Source: Phyllobacterium pellucidum (lineage in GTDB: Bacteria; Pseudomonadota; Alphaproteobacteria; Rhizobiales; Rhizobiaceae). From it: a stretch of 64,000 nt of DNA. Each line of letters opens with the position of its first letter. The stretch's first letter is position 1. This document shows, piece after piece, positions 32,903 through 42,801 of the stretch. Where the stretch lies: the NCBI RefSeq assembly GCF_013327855.1, contig NZ_JABUMX010000004.1:124001-188000 (forward strand), in the 5' to 3' direction. The notes under the pieces are model-generated. The model saw only the letters and a list, made by a program, of their open reading frames with translations. It made no database searches and was not told the origin of the DNA. A program made the position numbers and the translations under genes.

Positions 32903-35233
32903 CTATTTCTTGCGCAGGGCATCGGCAAGCGCTGCACCGAATGCGCCCTGCGGCGCGGACTGCGGCTTTGGCGCAGGCGCGTTGGAGCGGGGTTTATACG
33001 ATGGCGCGTCGCTGGGTCTTGGCCCGCGCGGCGCCGGCGCACCGCCATCCTTGCGCATCGTCAGTCCGATACGGCTGCGCTTGACGTCAACATCGACCAC
33101 CCTGACCTTGACGACATCACCAGCCTTGACCACCTCGTGCGCGTCCTTGACGAAACGGTCCGCGAGCTGCGACAGGTGGACAAGGCCGTCCTGGTGCACG
33201 CCGATATCGACGAAGGCGCCGAAGGCCGCGACGTTGGTTACGGTCCCCTCGAGCAGCATGCCGGGCTTCAGGTCCTTGATGTCATCGATGCCGTCGGCAA
33301 AGGATGCCGTCTTGAACTCCGGCCGAGGGTCGCGCCCCGGCTTTTCCAGTTCGGCAATGATATCGCGCACGGTCGGCAGACCAAAGCGGTCGTCGACGAA
33401 AACGCGCGGATCGAGGGCCCGCAACGCAGCGCCGTCATTCATCAAGGCGCGCACATCACGGCCGCAGGCGCTGACGATTTTCTTGGCGACTCCATAGGCT
33501 TCCGGATGCACGGCCGAGGCATCGAGCGGCTCGGTGCCATCCGGGATACGCAGGAACCCGGCGCATTGCTCGAAGGCGCGCGGCCCGAGGCGAGCCACTT
33601 TCAGGAGATCACGCCGCGTTTTGAACGGTCCGACCTCGTTGCGATAGGCAATAATCGCTTCGGCAAGCGAGTTGCCGAGTCCGGAAATGCGAGCGAGCAA
33701 CGACGCCGATGCCGTGTTGAGGTCGACGCCGACTGCATTGACCGCGTCTTCGACGACACCCTCGAGCGAACGCGCAAGACGGTACTGGTCGACATCGTGC
33801 TGATATTGGCCAACGCCGATCGATTTCGGTTCGATCTTGACGAGTTCGGCCAGCGGATCCTGCAGGCGGCGAGCAATCGACACCGCGCCGCGCAGCGAAA
33901 CATCGAGGTCGGGGAATTCGGCCGCGGCGGTCGCCGAGGCTGAATAGACGGACGCACCCGCCTCGCTGACGATGACCTTCATTGGCTTCGGCGACGGCAT
34001 CGCTGCGAGCATGTCGGCCACGAGCCGCTCCGTTTCGCGGCTTCCTGTTCCGTTGCCGATGGCAACGAGTTCCACCTTGTGGCTGACGATCAATCGCTCA
34101 ATCTCGGCCTGGGTGCCGCGCACGTCGTTGCGTGGCGGGAAAGGATAGACAGTCGTCGTCTCGAGAAGTTTCCCTGTACCGTCAACAACCGCCACTTTCA
34201 CGCCGGTGCGGATGCCGGGGTCGAGCCCCATTGTCGAACGCGATCCGGCAGGGGCCGCCAGCAGCAGATCCTTCAGGTTACGCGCAAATACGCGGATAGC
34301 CTCCTCTTCGGCCCGTTCGCGCATTGTCGTCATGAGGTCGATCGAGAGGTTGAGCGAGAAGCGGATTCTCCATGCCCAGCGCACCACGTCCATCAGCCAG
34401 ATATCGGCAGCGCCACCCTTGTCGGAGATCGCATAGGCATTTGCGATCATCCGTTCAACCGGCTTCACCGGAGCCGTATCCTCGGCGTCCACTTCGATCT
34501 CGAGCGACAGAACCTCTTCATTGCGGCCACGCAGCATGGCGAGCGCCCGGTGGCTAGGGACGGCCGACCAGCGCTCGAAGTGATTGAAATAGTCCGCGAA
34601 TTTCGCGCCCGTGTCGGCTTTGCCGTCGACTACCTTGGCGCGCAATACCGCACGGTCCTGCATGTAGTTGCGCAGGCGGCCGATCAGATCGGCATTTTCT
34701 GAAAAAGTCTCGACCAATATGTCGCGCGCTCCCTCGAGCGCTGCCTTCACATCCGGCACATCGTCATTGATAAAGTTCGTTGCAAGTTGCTGCGGAACCG
34801 AGGCTCGATCGGAAAGGATCGCTTCCGCCAAGGGCCCGAGGCCACGCTCGCGAGCGATCTCGGCCCGTGTGCGCCGTTTTGGTTTGTAAGGCAGATAGAT
34901 GTCCTCAAGCTCTGCTTTCGTCGCGGCTGCCGCGATCTTGCCTTCGAGTTCATCGTTGAGCTTGCCCTGGCTTCGGATCGACTCGATGATCGTATCGCGG
35001 CGGGCATCAAGTTCGCGCAGGTAGAGCAGCCGCTCGTCGAGCATACGCAATTGCGTGTCGTCGAGCCCGCCCGTTACCTCCTTGCGATAGCGCGCAATGA
35101 AGGGAACCGTAGCGCCGCCATCCAGCAACTCGATCGCCGCATTTGCCTGTTCGGGCCTCGCATTGATCTCGGCTGCGATGAGGCGGGCAATACGGGCGGT
35201 GTGGGCACTATTTGCGGTCACGGGCATTTCCAT
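32903..35233 (-). CDS. tex: transcription accessory protein Tex
   Basis: 776 residues, full-length. Order: N-terminal helical region ([35 protein letters not shown] is the Tex signature), YqgF/RNase H-like domain ([21 protein letters not shown]), helix-hairpin-helix ([16 protein letters not shown]), C-terminal S1 RNA-binding domain ([19 protein letters not shown]) and a Pro/Ala-rich basic tail. Binds RNA and supports transcription under stress. Possible starts at 35233 and 35227; a long dyad lies directly before them. A housekeeping gene embedded in accessory sugar genes. Confidence 0.95.
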   Translation of the reverse strand: MEMPVTANSAHTARIARLIAAEINARPEQANAAIELLDGGATVPFIARYRKEVTGGLDDTQLRMLDERLLYLRELDARRDTIIESIRSQGKLNDELEGKIAAAATKAELEDIYLPYKPKRRTRAEIARERGLGPLAEAILSDRASVPQQLATNFINDDVPDVKAALEGARDILVETFSENADLIGRLRNYMQDRAVLRAKVVDGKADTGAKFADYFNHFERWSAVPSHRALAMLRGRNEEVLSLEIEVDAEDTAPVKPVERMIANAYAISDKGGAADIWLMDVVRWAWRIRFSLNLSIDLMTTMRERAEEEAIRVFARNLKDLLLAAPAGSRSTMGLDPGIRTGVKVAVVDGTGKLLETTTVYPFPPRNDVRGTQAEIERLIVSHKVELVAIGNGTGSRETERLVADMLAAMPSPKPMKVIVSEAGASVYSASATAAAEFPDLDVSLRGAVSIARRLQDPLAELVKIEPKSIGVGQYQHDVDQYRLARSLEGVVEDAVNAVGVDLNTASASLLARISGLGNSLAEAIIAYRNEVGPFKTRRDLLKVARLGPRAFEQCAGFLRIPDGTEPLDASAVHPEAYGVAKKIVSACGRDVRALMNDGAALRALDPRVFVDDRFGLPTVRDIIAELEKPGRDPRPEFKTASFADGIDDIKDLKPGMLLEGTVTNVAAFGAFVDIGVHQDGLVHLSQLADRFVKDAHEVVKAGDVVKVRVVDVDVKRSRIGLTMRKDGGAPAPRGPRPSDAPSYKPRSNAPAPKPQSAPQGAFGAALADALRKK

Positions 35234-35238
35234 TACTT

Positions 35239-35273
35239 ATGATCGGGCGGCGACAATAGGACTGCCCGATCAT
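35239..35273 (-). promoter_or_regulatory. 10-bp inverted repeat in the tex leader
   Basis: ATGATCGGGC (35239-35248) and GCCCGATCAT (35264-35273) form a perfect 10-bp stem with a 15-base loop, ending five bases before the first tex start codon. The right arm overlaps a 12-bp palindrome CGATCATGATCG (35267-35278). It could be an operator, or an RNA hairpin limiting ribosome access to tex. Confidence 0.5.
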
Positions 35274-35299
35274 GATCGCAATGCGCGAGACGCTTCGCG

Positions 35300-36439
35300 T
35301 CAGGGCTTTTTCAACAGCGATTTGGCGTCCTTTATGCCGAGTGCCTCCGGCCGCGAGCAGCTTGTCCTGATGTCGATGAACTTCTTTTCTTCGCCGGAGC
35401 GAAGGATCGACACCATTACATCCACCCCGTGGAGCGCGCGTTCGAGCGAGCACCGGATGTCGCGGCCCTCGATGATGGCCGCTGCCATGTCAGCGAGACC
35501 AGCAGTCCGGTAATTGGCCATCATGCCGGCCGCGTGTTTCTGGTTGGCGATACCGAACGGATGCGACCATGCCTTCACCGGTTTGACCTTCTTGCCCGGC
35601 TTCGCCAGCTTGACCTCGCCGCCAAAGAAATTCGGATCGGGAAGGAAGATCGACCCATCAGTGCCGTAGAGCTCCATGTTAGGGTGATGGTGCGCCCAGA
35701 CGTCCCAACTTGCAGACAGAGTAACGGTTGCACCGCTCGCGAATTCCAGCAGAGCCTGAATAGTCGTCGGTGTCGTCACGTCGATGACTTCACCCTTGCG
35801 GGGAAGGCTCGAAATCGTCCGCGTCGTCGAAGCCATTGAGGTGAGCGCTGCGACGCGCCTGACCGGTCCAATCAGGTTGACGAGATTGGCGATGTAGTAG
35901 GGACCGAGATCGAGGATTGGACCACCGCCGGGTCGGAAGAAGAAATCAGGATTTGGATGCCAATGTTCCATGCCATGGCTGAGGACATGAGCCGTGCCTG
36001 AGGTAATGGTACCGACCTCGCCATCATCGACCAGCTTGCGGGCCAACTGGTGCGCTCCGCCGAGGAAAGTATCGGGTGCGCAACCCGCCTTGAGCTTTTT
36101 CTTCTCCGCAAGCTTTTGAAGCTCAAGTCCGTCTTTCAGCGACAACGTCAGGGGCTTTTCCGAATAAAGGTGTTTGCCCGCGCTCAGGATTTGTTTGGAT
36201 ACGTCAAAATGCGCATCGGGAACCGTGAGATTGACAACGATGTCGACGTCGTCGCTGGCAAGCAGCGCGTCCATCGAACGGGCCTCAATGCCATGTTCGC
36301 CGGCGCGATGCTGCGCGGCTGCCGCATTGATATCGGCGATAGCCTGCACTTTGATGCCTTTGAAGAGCGGTGCGAGATTGAGATAGGTCGATGAAATATT
36401 GCCGGCGCCGATAATCCCGATACCAAGTGACCTGGCCAT
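35300..36439 (-). CDS. Gfo/Idh/MocA-family oxidoreductase
   Basis: 379 residues from MARSLGIG. Rossmann GIIGAGNISSTYLNLA at the N-terminus, the catalytic-Lys motif YSEKPLTLS, GGGPILDLGPYYIANL and C-terminal-domain ASWDVWAHHHPNMELYGTDGS. Oxidises or reduces a sugar or cyclitol with NAD(P). It follows the isomerase-type gene by 13 bases and is last in the carbohydrate importer operon that starts at 41433, so it probably handles the imported sugar. Confidence 0.9.
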   Translation of the reverse strand: MARSLGIGIIGAGNISSTYLNLAPLFKGIKVQAIADINAAAAQHRAGEHGIEARSMDALLASDDVDIVVNLTVPDAHFDVSKQILSAGKHLYSEKPLTLSLKDGLELQKLAEKKKLKAGCAPDTFLGGAHQLARKLVDDGEVGTITSGTAHVLSHGMEHWHPNPDFFFRPGGGPILDLGPYYIANLVNLIGPVRRVAALTSMASTTRTISSLPRKGEVIDVTTPTTIQALLEFASGATVTLSASWDVWAHHHPNMELYGTDGSIFLPDPNFFGGEVKLAKPGKKVKPVKAWSHPFGIANQKHAAGMMANYRTAGLADMAAAIIEGRDIRCSLERALHGVDVMVSILRSGEEKKFIDIRTSCSRPEALGIKDAKSLLKKP

Positions 36440-36452
36440 GATGCTGCTTTCC

Positions 36453-37199
36453 TCAGTACGACTTGACGGTGGCAATGGAACGGCGGGCAAACCTCTCGTC
36501 ATCCGACGGATTGTCGTGCTCCATGATGAAGTATTGCGCGGGCGTCTCGCGCAGGGTTCCCATCAATCCTTTCCAGTCGACAGTGCCGTGGCCGACATCG
36601 GCCCAGCCGTCCTCGTTCGCATTTTCGCCCGGCCGTGCAATATCCTTGACGTGAACCGCGACAATTCGGTCGCTGTGATTCTCGATCCACTGCACGGGAT
36701 CGGCGCCGGCACGGATAATCCAGGCAATATCGGCTTCCCATGCGATACTCGGCGCCGCCGCGAAGATGGCATCTTGCGGCAAGCTGCCGTCGGCGAGCGC
36801 CTTGAATTCAAAATCGTGGTTGTGCCAGCCGAAAACGTAGCCCGCCCTGCTGTAGGTTGCGTGGGCGCGTTCGAGCCGCTCGCCGAAAGCAAGCCAGCCT
36901 TCCCGGTCCGCGGGCCGCAGGTCCGGCGCAAGGTGGGGGCAAAAAATCGCCTTCATGCCCAGCGTACCGGCAATGTCGAGCACCTTCTGCGGCTCGTTCT
37001 CCAGAAGGTCGATACTGAAGTGACCCGTTGGCATGGCAAGGCCGTTGGCGTCGAGGGCCGCTCGCGTTGCTTTCGGATCGGCATAGACGGCGCCGAAGCC
37101 TTCGACCTGCGCATAACCATGGCGTTTGAGCATGGAAAAGGTCTTTTCAAGCGGCGGGAAGCTGCGCGAGCTATAGAGCTGATATGAAAAATCGGTCAC
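36453..37199 (-). CDS. sugar phosphate isomerase/epimerase-type TIM barrel
   Basis: 248 residues. LYSSRSFPPLEKTFSMLKRHGYAQVEGFG at the start, FGWHNHDFEF, SIAWEADIAWIIRAG, VAVHVKDIARPGENANEDG, VGHGTVDWKGLM and FIMEHDNPSDD carry the His/Asp/Glu residues expected for divalent metal. Typical partner of Gfo/Idh/MocA dehydrogenases in inositol or unusual-sugar breakdown. Lies between the ATPase and dehydrogenase genes, on the same strand. Confidence 0.88.
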   Translation of the reverse strand: MTDFSYQLYSSRSFPPLEKTFSMLKRHGYAQVEGFGAVYADPKATRAALDANGLAMPTGHFSIDLLENEPQKVLDIAGTLGMKAIFCPHLAPDLRPADREGWLAFGERLERAHATYSRAGYVFGWHNHDFEFKALADGSLPQDAIFAAAPSIAWEADIAWIIRAGADPVQWIENHSDRIVAVHVKDIARPGENANEDGWADVGHGTVDWKGLMGTLRETPAQYFIMEHDNPSDDERFARRSIATVKSY

Positions 37200-37226
37200 T
37201 ACGGTTCTCCAGGATTCATGCGGGGA

Positions 37227-38324
37227 CTAGATGCGGATTTCGCTTTCGGCGTCGAAGACGGAAGCGAGGTTGGGATTGAAGGTCAGGAACACCTTCTCTC
37301 CGGGTTGATAGCGGCGGCCCGAATCAACGCGGACCGAAATCGGCTTACCCGCGACCTTGAGCCAGACGAGACTATCGGCGCCCATCGGCTCGTCGAGATC
37401 AACGGTCGCGGGAGATGACCGCCCGGTCGGACCGGGTGCGTCGCCTATGGCGATATGCTCAGGCCGGAAGCCGAAGATGGCTGCGCGGCCAAAGGGCAGG
37501 GGCTGTTGCGCAGCGTAGGAGGCGAGGGAGATATCGAGACCATTGGCCTTGAAAACGGGACCAGCACTGTTGCCGCCAATCTCGCCTTTCAGGAAATTCA
37601 TGGCTGGCGAACCGATGAAGCTCGCGACGAACAGGTTGCGCGGGCGGTTATAGATCGTCAGCGGGTCATCGAGTTGCTGGATCAGCCCGCCCTTCATCAC
37701 TGCGATCCGGTCTGCTAGCGTCAGCGCCTCGATCTGGTCGTGCGTGACATAGATCATCGTATTGGCGAGCTTCTGGTGCAGTCGCTTGATCTCAACGCGC
37801 AGTTCCGAGCGCAGCTTGGCGTCGAGATTGGACAAGGGCTCGTCGAAGAGGAACACATCGACGTCGCGCACCAGGGCTCTGCCGATGGCGACCCGCTGGC
37901 GCTGCCCGCCGGAGAGCTCGGCTGGCTTGCGATGCAGCAATGGCCCGATCTGCAGGATCTCCGCAGCGGCGGCAATACGCTTTGCTATTTCCGCCTTCGG
38001 AAGTCCGGCGACCCTCAGCCCGAACGAGAGATTCTTCTCAACCGTCATCTGCGGATAGAGCGCATAGGACTGGAAGACCATCCCTATGCCACGATCCTTT
38101 GGCTCTTCCCAGGTCACGTTCTTGCCCTTGATGAAGATCTGCCCCTCGGAAATATCGAGAAGACCCGCAATGCAATTCAGCAGCGTGGACTTGCCGCACC
38201 CGGATGGTCCAAGCAGGACCAGGAACTCGCCGTCGGCAACATCGATATTGAGGTCCTTCAGGACACCGACCGAACCGAAATTGAGCGAGAGATCTTTGAT
38301 CGAGACGCTGTGCAACTGGGTCAT
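37227..38324 (-). CDS. carbohydrate ABC importer ATPase (UgpC/MalK type)
   Basis: 365 residues. Walker A GPSGCGKST, signature LSGGQRQRVAIGRAL, Walker B VFLFDEPLSNLDAKLR, then VTHDQIEALTLADRI and a TOBE/MalK C-terminal domain (FGFRPEHIAIGD). All catalytic parts are intact. Overlaps the preceding permease by four bases (ATGA). Confidence 0.94.
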   Translation of the reverse strand: MTQLHSVSIKDLSLNFGSVGVLKDLNIDVADGEFLVLLGPSGCGKSTLLNCIAGLLDISEGQIFIKGKNVTWEEPKDRGIGMVFQSYALYPQMTVEKNLSFGLRVAGLPKAEIAKRIAAAAEILQIGPLLHRKPAELSGGQRQRVAIGRALVRDVDVFLFDEPLSNLDAKLRSELRVEIKRLHQKLANTMIYVTHDQIEALTLADRIAVMKGGLIQQLDDPLTIYNRPRNLFVASFIGSPAMNFLKGEIGGNSAGPVFKANGLDISLASYAAQQPLPFGRAAIFGFRPEHIAIGDAPGPTGRSSPATVDLDEPMGADSLVWLKVAGKPISVRVDSGRRYQPGEKVFLTFNPNLASVFDAESEIRI

Positions 38325-39217
38325 CCTTTGACGGCGCCAGCGGCAATGCCCCTGACGAAATACTTGCCTGAGAAGAAATAGACGAGGAGAGGGACGGCGC
38401 CGGTCAGAATGGTGGCCGCCATGTTGACGTTGTATTCCTTCACGCCCTGCGTCGAGTTGACGATGTTATTGAGCTGCACCGTCATCGGAAAATTCTTGGT
38501 CCCGGCGAAGATCACGCCGAAAAGGAAATCGTTCCAGATGCCGGTTACCTGCAGGATCACGGCAACAACGAAGATCGGCAGCGACATGGGCAGCATGATC
38601 TGCAGAAATATCCGCCAGAAGCCGGCACCGTCGACACGCGCGGCCTTGAAGAGTTCAGGAGGCAGGGAAACAAAATAGTTGCGAAAGAGCAGCGTCAGGA
38701 TCGGCATGCCGAAGATCGTATGGATGACGATGACGCCGGTGAGCGTGCCGAATATCCCAAGTTCGCGGGTGATGATGACCAGCGGATAGAGCATCACCTG
38801 ATAGGGGATGAACGCGCCGAAGATCAACGCGGTGAAGAACAGCTCGGAGCCCTTGAAGCGCCAGTTCGACAATGCATAACCGTTCACCGAGGCGATAATG
38901 ATCGAGAAGATCACGCTCGGTACCAGTATCTTCATCGAATTGAAGAAGCCAACCTTGATGCCCTCGCAGTAGAGCCCGGTGCAGGCACTGTTCCACGCTG
39001 TCGCCCATGGCTGGAATGTCACTTCGACCGGCGGTGAGAAGATGTTGCCGAGGCGGATTTCCGGCATGCCCTTCAGCGAAGTCATGACCATGACGTAGAG
39101 CGGAATGAGGTAATAGACCGCTGCGACGATGAGGATCCCGTAGATCATGATCGAGGTCGGCGACCCGATGCGACGAGGCCGCCGACCGCGTGGCCCTGCA
39201 GGATTGACGAGGCTCAT
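38321..39217 (-). CDS. carbohydrate ABC permease (MalG type)
   Basis: 298 residues, six helices. MalG-type: IPLYVMVMTSLKGMPEI in the first loop, FIPYQVMLYPLVII, then the EAA loop ELFKAARVDGAGFWRIFLQIMLPMSLP. The short Pro/Arg-rich N-terminus is cytoplasmic. Overlaps both neighbours by four bases. Confidence 0.94.
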   Translation of the reverse strand: MSLVNPAGPRGRRPRRIGSPTSIMIYGILIVAAVYYLIPLYVMVMTSLKGMPEIRLGNIFSPPVEVTFQPWATAWNSACTGLYCEGIKVGFFNSMKILVPSVIFSIIIASVNGYALSNWRFKGSELFFTALIFGAFIPYQVMLYPLVIITRELGIFGTLTGVIVIHTIFGMPILTLLFRNYFVSLPPELFKAARVDGAGFWRIFLQIMLPMSLPIFVVAVILQVTGIWNDFLFGVIFAGTKNFPMTVQLNNIVNSTQGVKEYNVNMAATILTGAVPLLVYFFSGKYFVRGIAAGAVKG

Positions 39218-40119
39218 TTGCCCACTCCCAGCGTGCGGTTTCTCGGCCGATACTCATAGAGCGCCCACGGAACGAGGATGATCAGTACCGTCGTCAGCAT
39301 GATCGTCGAAGCGGCGAGGCCCTGTCCGAGGTTGCCGCGCGAAAACATGAAATCGTAAACGTATTTCGCCGGAACTTCCGAGGCGATGCCCGGACCGCCA
39401 TTGGTCATGGCGACGACGAGGTCGTAGACTTTCACGATTGTGGCGGCGATGATCACGAGGGTCGTCGCAAAGACCGGACGCATCATCGGAATGATGATGA
39501 AGAGATAGGTCCTCCAGGTGGGAATGCCGTCGACACGTGCCGCCTTCCAGATCTCGTCATCAATGTTGCGAAGCCCGGCCAGCATCAGCGCCATGACAAG
39601 ACCGGTGCCCTGCCATAGGCTGGCGATGACAATCGCGTAGATCGTAAAGCGCCCATCGGTCAGGATCGGGAAATTGAACGTCTCGAAGCCGAGGTCGCGC
39701 ACGACTTTCTGCACGCCGTAGGCGGGCGTCAAGATCCATTGCCAGACGAGGCCAGTGACGATGAACGACAGGGCATGGGGATAAAGGAAGACCGTGCGGA
39801 AGGTGTTCTCGAAGCGGATCTTCTGGTCCATCAGCGCAGCGAGGATGAAGCCTAAAACCAGCGAAAAGCTGAGTGCCAGGATGCCGAATATGGCGAGGTT
39901 TCGCAGCGATACGATCCACCGCGAGGTCGTGAACAATCGCCTGTACTGATCGATTCCGACGAAATCCAGTGTCGGCAACGACCGCGATGAGGTGAACGAA
40001 TACACCACCGTCCAGAGTGTGCAGCCGATGAACACGACGAGCACCGTCGCGATCATCGGAACGGCGGCAATCTTCGCGTTCAAATTGCGCAAAGGTGCAA
40101 AGGGGCGGGTCGCGGCCAT
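39214..40119 (-). CDS. carbohydrate ABC permease (MalF type)
   Basis: 301 residues, six helices. FVGIDQYRRLFTTSRW is the usual periplasmic segment and WKAARVDGIPTWRTYLFIIIPMMRPVF is the EAA loop. Pairs with the MalG-type permease. Upstream lies the hairpin separating it from the binding-protein gene. Confidence 0.94.
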   Translation of the reverse strand: MAATRPFAPLRNLNAKIAAVPMIATVLVVFIGCTLWTVVYSFTSSRSLPTLDFVGIDQYRRLFTTSRWIVSLRNLAIFGILALSFSLVLGFILAALMDQKIRFENTFRTVFLYPHALSFIVTGLVWQWILTPAYGVQKVVRDLGFETFNFPILTDGRFTIYAIVIASLWQGTGLVMALMLAGLRNIDDEIWKAARVDGIPTWRTYLFIIIPMMRPVFATTLVIIAATIVKVYDLVVAMTNGGPGIASEVPAKYVYDFMFSRGNLGQGLAASTIMLTTVLIILVPWALYEYRPRNRTLGVGK

Positions 40120-40138
40120 GAAGTGTCTCCAACCTTGC

Positions 40139-40171
40139 GATAGGCGCCGGCCTTGCGAGCCGGTCGCTATC
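40139..40171 (-). terminator. imperfect hairpin after sugar-binding protein gene
   Basis: Two 5-bp stems (GATAG/CTATC and CCGGC/GCCGG) separated by a 3x3 internal loop, with a 7-base apical loop. It lies 20 bases past the binding-protein stop on the minus strand and before the first permease. There is no U-run, so it is more likely an mRNA-stabilising or processing structure than a terminator. Confidence 0.45.
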
Positions 40172-40191
40172 AGGGCGTCATGTCCAGCGGT

Positions 40192-41433
40192 TCACTTTGC
40201 TTGGCTGATGATTTCGACGAAACGCGCCTGCGCGTCGTCGACCGACATATCCTTGTTGGCGAAGAATTCCGTATTCAAATCTTCGAGCTGGCCCTGCGCG
40301 TCGGAAGAAAGCGCCTGCTCGATCGAGGGAAGCACATTATTGGCGTCAGCCAGGATCTTGATGCCTTTCTGCATGCAGGCGTTGGCTGCCTCCATGTCGA
40401 TATCGCCGCGTATCGGCAAAGAACCCTTGGCAAGGTTGAAGGCCACCTGGGTCTCCTTCGAAACGAGCATGCTCGCCAGTTTCAGCTGGGCGCGCGTGAC
40501 TTCGGGATTGGCATTCTTCGGGAAATAGAACGCATCGCCGCCCGTATCGAGTATCGGGTGGACGCCGAGGCCCGGCAGACAGTCATAGTCCGTTCCGGCG
40601 ACTTTGCCGGCAACGCCGAATTCACCTTGTGCCCAGTCGCCCATGATCTGCCCGCCGGCCTTTCCAGTCAGCACGAGTGAGGTTGCCTCGTTCCACTGCC
40701 GGCCGACATAGCCGGGATCGGCAAGATCGCGCGCGTTGGCGAAAGCCTGCCAGACCGCCTTCATTTCAGGACTTGCAGCCGCATCCTTGTCCTTGTCGTC
40801 CATGATCTTGAGATAGAGGTCCCTGCCGCCGAGCGTCGCGAGCATCACGCGGAAGATACCGTCGACCTGCCACGCATCGCCGGTCGCAAGTGGGATGATG
40901 CCCTTCTCTTTGAGCTTCGGCGCCGCGGCCACGAACTCGCTCCAGTTGGTGGGAACCGGCGCACCCGCTTCCTTGAACGCGCCCGGGTTGATCCACATCC
41001 ACTGCCACGAGTGAATGTTGACCGGCACGCAGTAGATCTTGCCTTCATACTTGCAGGAGTCGAGGAGCTTCGAAGGGCGGATGAAGTCGGCCCAGCCCTC
41101 CTTGGCTGCAAGCTCGGAAAGGTCGGTCATCAGCCCTGCCTTGACGAGATCTTCGGCATCACGGCCGGTATTCAGCTGCGTCGCCCCCATGGGATTGCCG
41201 CCGAGAATGCGGCTGACGATGATTGGGCGAGCTGTGGTGCCGCTGCCAGCGATGGCGCCATCGACCCATTTGTCACCGCCAAGCTTGTCATAGGATTGCG
41301 CAAGGACTTTTGCCGCCGCCGCTTCGCCGCCGGATGTCCACCAATGGGTGACTTCGAGATCAACGGCTCGCGCCGAGCCTGCAAAAAGCAAAGTCGAAGC
41401 CGCGAGAGCGGCAAGCATCGAACGGTAACGCAT
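40192..41433 (-). CDS. carbohydrate ABC substrate-binding protein
   Basis: 413 residues with signal peptide ending at GSARA. SBP_bac_1 type: LEVTHWWTSGGEAAAAKVLAQSY, VPVNIHSWQWMWINPGAF and GQIMGDWAQGEFG resemble the glucose/mannose-binding GtsA group. Ligand probably a mono- or disaccharide. Starts the six-gene operon binding protein, two permeases, ATPase, isomerase-type, dehydrogenase. A LacI-like box lies 17 bases before its start codon. Confidence 0.93.
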   Translation of the reverse strand: MRYRSMLAALAASTLLFAGSARAVDLEVTHWWTSGGEAAAAKVLAQSYDKLGGDKWVDGAIAGSGTTARPIIVSRILGGNPMGATQLNTGRDAEDLVKAGLMTDLSELAAKEGWADFIRPSKLLDSCKYEGKIYCVPVNIHSWQWMWINPGAFKEAGAPVPTNWSEFVAAAPKLKEKGIIPLATGDAWQVDGIFRVMLATLGGRDLYLKIMDDKDKDAAASPEMKAVWQAFANARDLADPGYVGRQWNEATSLVLTGKAGGQIMGDWAQGEFGVAGKVAGTDYDCLPGLGVHPILDTGGDAFYFPKNANPEVTRAQLKLASMLVSKETQVAFNLAKGSLPIRGDIDMEAANACMQKGIKILADANNVLPSIEQALSSDAQGQLEDLNTEFFANKDMSVDDAQARFVEIISQAK

Positions 41434-41449
41434 CCTATCCTCCCAAATC

Positions 41450-41462
41450 TGAAACGTTACAG
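41450..41462. promoter_or_regulatory. LacI-type box at the sugar operon
   Basis: TGAAACGTTACAG, near-palindromic around AACGTT with the central CG usual for LacI-family operators. It is 17 bases upstream of the binding-protein start. The same 13-mer with one change recurs before the divergent LacI gene. Confidence 0.6.
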
Positions 41463-41685
41463 GTAGGCTAGTTCAAACTCCGGCACGATGCAATTCCCGA
41501 GCGATGATTTTTTATTGGGTTCCCGTTTATTTTGGCCTGTATCTTCATTATAGCATTGATTTGTCTTATTTTTCCTGTCCGGAAAATCTTGTCTGATGGG
41601 TTGCGCTGCCAGGGTCCAGCGGAATAGAGACTGATTTCCGCATGGAAAAAGTCGTCGCATGGCTCTGTACATTTTGTTCAAATTT

Positions 41686-41698
41686 TGAAACGATACAG
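41686..41698. promoter_or_regulatory. LacI-type box at the regulator gene
   Basis: TGAAACGATACAG, twelve of thirteen positions identical to the box at 41450 and in the same orientation, ending 35 bases before the LacI start. Suggests autocontrol, or looping between the two boxes (236 bp apart). Confidence 0.6.
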
Positions 41699-41732
41699 CC
41701 AATGTCAACTTCAAGGTTGTGGCCAAGCGGCA

Positions 41733-42785
41733 ATGAAGCCAAAGAAAAGCGCCCGATCCACTGCACCGGACGCCGGACCGCCCGCAGACAGCGAGCGTCC
41801 GACGCTGAAGACCATTGCCTTCATGGCCGGCCTCGGCGTCACCACAGTGTCGCGGGCACTCAAGGATGCTCCCGAAATCGGGCAGGCAACGAAGAACCGC
41901 GTTCAGCTCATTGCCAAGCAGATCGGCTACCGCCCCAATCGCGCCGGGGTCCGGCTGCGAACCGGCAAGACCAATGTCATCAGTCTCGTTCTCAATGCGC
42001 AATCGGAGATCATGGGGCTCACGTCAAACCTCGTCTACGGCATTACCGAAATACTGTCGGAGACGCCGTATCATTTGACGGTCACCCCCTACTCGGTCGA
42101 GAACGACCCGATGCAGCCGATCCGCTATATTGTCGAGACCGGTTCGGCGGACGGGATCATCATGTCTCGCACCGAGCCCAACGATGCGCGTGTTCGCTAC
42201 CTGACTGAACACGGCATTCCCTTCGCCACCCATGGACGCACGGAAATGGGCATCGAGCATCCGTTTCATGACTTCGACAATGAGACGTTCGCCTATATTG
42301 CGGTCAAAAGTCTGGTAGAGCGGGGGCGCCGCAGGATCGCCATGCTTGCCGGACCTTCGCCGTCGGTCACGTATTACCGGCACCTCGAGCGAGGGTTTGC
42401 CCGGGCCATCAGCGAAGGCGGCGTCAGTTCATTGTCTTTTTCGGGCTTCGATGTCGATACATCGCTCGCCGGCATTCGCGACCGTATGGTTGAAATTATG
42501 TCCGGACCGGACCGTCCCGATGGGATCGTATGCTGCAGCGGCAGCGCGGCGATCGCCATTGTGGCCGGTATCGAGGCGGCAGGTTTGGAGATCGGCAAAG
42601 ACGTTGATCTCGCCTCCAAGCAGTCGACCGACGTACTGAAGTGGTTCCGCCCCCAGATCATCGTCTTCAATGAGGACGTACGCCAGGCAGGCCGGGAACT
42701 GGCAAGCGCCGTGCTTCGGCGTATTGCCGGCATCGATGCCAGCGAATTGCAGACGCTAAGCTATCCGGGCGAAGGTCATGACTGA
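41733..42785 (+). CDS. LacI-family transcriptional regulator
   Basis: 350 residues from MKPKKSARS. The first 24 residues form a charged extension, then the LacI HTH: PTLKTIAFMAGLGVTTVSRALKD, with hinge KNRVQLIAKQIGYRPNRAGVRLRTGKTNVISLVL. The sugar-binding domain has the usual GIIMSRTEPND and RRIAMLAGPSPSVTYYRHLERGF blocks. Divergent from the carbohydrate importer operon with matching boxes at both promoters, so it is the likely repressor of that operon, relieved by the imported sugar. Confidence 0.92.
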   Translation: MKPKKSARSTAPDAGPPADSERPTLKTIAFMAGLGVTTVSRALKDAPEIGQATKNRVQLIAKQIGYRPNRAGVRLRTGKTNVISLVLNAQSEIMGLTSNLVYGITEILSETPYHLTVTPYSVENDPMQPIRYIVETGSADGIIMSRTEPNDARVRYLTEHGIPFATHGRTEMGIEHPFHDFDNETFAYIAVKSLVERGRRRIAMLAGPSPSVTYYRHLERGFARAISEGGVSSLSFSGFDVDTSLAGIRDRMVEIMSGPDRPDGIVCCSGSAAIAIVAGIEAAGLEIGKDVDLASKQSTDVLKWFRPQIIVFNEDVRQAGRELASAVLRRIAGIDASELQTLSYPGEGHD

Positions 42786-42801
42786 TCCGCCGGTTCGGAC
42801 T

